Assembly: GCA_018647275.1 (NCBI GenBank)
Contig: JABGTH010000166.1
Coordinates: 1 to 6,303, forward strand
Source: Paracoccaceae bacterium
GTDB lineage: Bacteria; Pseudomonadota; Alphaproteobacteria; Rhodobacterales; Rhodobacteraceae
Length of the DNA: 6,303 nt
Reading direction: 5' to 3'
Shown in pieces: positions 4,860 through 6,303 of this stretch; position 1 is the first letter of the stretch, and each line of letters opens with the position of its first letter. The translations under genes were made by a program, and so were the position numbers. The notes beneath the pieces are model-generated. The model had not been told where the DNA came from and searched no databases. It saw only the letters and a program-made list of their open reading frames with translations.

Positions 4860-6303
4860 TTAATCGCCGCTCTCGTCGTCGCTTGGCATGTTCGCAAAGA
4901 CATCACCACCAACCACATCATTTGATGGAGCAGGTGCTGCAAGCGCGGCGGCTGCTTCGGCTTCGATGCGGCGGGCTTCGACCACTACATTGTCACGATC
5001 AGTTGCAATCGTACGCATCTGTTGCGTAGCGCCACCTGTACCAGCTGGGATCAGGCGACCCACAATAACGTTCTCTTTAAGACCAACAAGTTTGTCGCGC
5101 TTGCCCTGTACCGAAGCTTCAGTAAGAACGCGTGTTGTCTCTTGGAAAGACGCCGCTGAGATAAACGAGCGTGTTTGCAACGACGCTTTGGTGATGCCCA
5201 ATAGGATCGGTTCGCCTTTGGCTTCGCGACCTTTCTTGGACACAGCTTTAGCATTGGCCGCAAGGAACTCTTGCTTATCCACATGTTCGCCTTTGAGCAT
5301 TGTAGTATCGCCAGATTCTTGGACTTCCCACTTTTGCAACATTTGACGCACAATGACTTCGATGTGTTTATCGTTAATTTTAACACCTTGTAGACGATAA
5401 ACGTCTTGGACTTCGTCGATCATATAGTTTGCAAGCGCTTCGACCCCCATAACCGCAAGAATATCGTGCGGAGCAGGGTTACCGTCCATGATGTACTCAC
5501 CCTTCTTGATAAAGTCACCTTCCGCTACCGGAATGTGCTTACCTTTAGGCACCATGTATTCCACTTTGTAATCTGGGTCATCTGCAGACTCGATCGCAAT
5601 GCGGCGCTTGTTTTTGTAATCTTTGCCGTAGCGTACATAGCCGTCGATTTCGGCGATGATTGCATGGTCTTTTGGACGACGTGCTTCGAACAATTCAGCA
5701 ACCCGTGGCAAACCACCGGTAATGTCCTTGGTCTTAGAACCTTCACGCGGGATACGCGCAACGATTTCACCAGCAACGACTTCTTGACCATCTTCGATCG
5801 AGAGAACCGCATCTACAGACATCGGGTAGGTCACAGGGTTGCCCGCGTCATTGCGCACTGGCTCGCCGTCTTTGTCGACCAAGATGATCTCTGGTTTCAG
5901 CTCGTTGCCTTTAGCAGCAGAGCGCCAGTCGATAACGATCTTCTGGGTCATGCCTGTCGCTTCATCGGTTTCATCACGGATTGCGATACCGCTGACAAGG
6001 TCGACGAATTTCGCTGTACCGGATTTCTCCGCGATCATTGGCAATGTGTATGGATCCCATTCGAACATTTTGTCGCCAGCAGCCACGTCTTGACCATCGG
6101 TTACAAACAGTTTGGTACCATAGCTGATTTTGTGGCTTGCACGTTCGTTGCCATTTTCATCCATGATCGCAATCTTCATGCTGCGACCCATGACCATGAT
6201 GTCGCCTTGGGCGTTGGTCAATGTCTGAGCGTTTTCAAATTGGATCTTACCAGCTTGAGAAGCTTCGAGGAATGACTGTTGGCCACCCTGAGCAACGCCA
6301 CCA
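4860..6303 (-). CDS. rpoC: DNA-directed RNA polymerase beta' subunit, C-terminal 480 codons (runs off the right edge)
   Basis: RpoC is the beta' subunit of RNA polymerase, forming the clamp and, with beta, the active-site cleft. The fragment covers about the last third of a protein normally near 1400 aa; the catalytic NADFDGD motif lies outside the window. The frame is open to the edge, beginning GGVAQGGQQSFLEASQAGKI, so the internal TTG at 6221 is not a start. Residues 1 to about 185 match the jaw/insert region inside the trigger loop; KDITGGLPRVAELFEARRP (about 192-210) is the conserved far arm; GVKINDKHIEVIVRQML (306-322) and ITKASLQTRSFISAASFQ with ETTRVL (370-393) form the conserved C-terminal core including switch 1; GLKENVIVGRLIPAGTG (407-423) follows. 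An Ala-rich, acidic tail ends MPSDDESGD, in the region near which omega binds in known structures. A terminator follows directly. Confidence 0.98.
   Translation of the reverse strand, partial: GGVAQGGQQSFLEASQAGKIQFENAQTLTNAQGDIMVMGRSMKIAIMDENGNERASHKISYGTKLFVTDGQDVAAGDKMFEWDPYTLPMIAEKSGTAKFVDLVSGIAIRDETDEATGMTQKIVIDWRSAAKGNELKPEIILVDKDGEPVRNDAGNPVTYPMSVDAVLSIEDGQEVVAGEIVARIPREGSKTKDITGGLPRVAELFEARRPKDHAIIAEIDGYVRYGKDYKNKRRIAIESADDPDYKVEYMVPKGKHIPVAEGDFIKKGEYIMDGNPAPHDILAVMGVEALANYMIDEVQDVYRLQGVKINDKHIEVIVRQMLQKWEVQESGDTTMLKGEHVDKQEFLAANAKAVSKKGREAKGEPILLGITKASLQTRSFISAASFQETTRVLTEASVQGKRDKLVGLKENVIVGRLIPAGTGGATQQMRTIATDRDNVVVEARRIEAEAAAALAAPAPSNDVVGGDVFANMPSDDESGD

Noticed and set aside
4860..6221. 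Treating the TTG at 6221 as the start of a 453-aa protein
   Set aside because: The frame continues without a stop to the window edge and the extra 27 residues align with beta', so this is an rpoC fragment cut by the window.
5406..6275. 289-aa reading frame on the plus strand opposite rpoC
   Set aside because: It is codon-for-codon antisense to rpoC, a register in which stops arise only where rpoC uses TTA, CTA or TCA, which are rare here. The protein resembles no family I know, and the opposite strand is unmistakable beta'.

Overview
The window looks like a chromosomal core region of an alphaproteobacterium, most likely Rhodobacterales (marine Roseobacter-type). The reasons are the sequences of EF-G (706 aa, starting MAREYPLDLYRNFG), S7 ending in HYRW, EF-Tu starting MAKEKFERNKPHVN, and the RpoC C-terminus, together with a moderate base composition. 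This placement comes from remembered family sequences, not a search. All genes I can support lie on the minus strand, so transcription runs from high to low coordinates.

Layout in transcription order: (1) 6303-4860, the last 480 codons of rpoC (RNA polymerase beta'), closed by a strong intrinsic terminator at 4798-4834. (2) 4647-3781, a complete 288-aa ten-helix EamA/DMT-family membrane transporter of unknown substrate, with a short terminator-like hairpin just after it. (3) 3780-3211, a 570-bp gap that holds a 26-codon hydrophobic ORF candidate, a near-consensus sigma70-type promoter (TTGACA-N17-TATAGA) and a leader of about 220 nt with a terminator-like hairpin. (4) The str operon: rpsL (S12), rpsG (S7), fusA (EF-G) and the first 45 codons of tuf (EF-Tu), which runs off the left edge.

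The str genes are tightly packed (12 and 15 nt between rpsL/rpsG and rpsG/fusA) and surely co-transcribed. S12 and S7 are small-subunit proteins; EF-G and EF-Tu drive translocation and aminoacyl-tRNA delivery, so the operon ties ribosome supply to factor supply. The transporter is an unrelated gene between the rpoBC and str transcription units.

The genes are ordinary. What deserves a second look is non-coding. The 84-nt fusA-tuf gap contains four perfect 7-bp pairings that form two mutually exclusive folds, like a switch. The long rpsL leader places a short ORF directly before a hairpin with a U-run, the geometry of attenuation. Both are read by eye from the sequence and neither is tested. 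I saw no tRNA, rRNA, insertion sequence, CRISPR array or phage gene.
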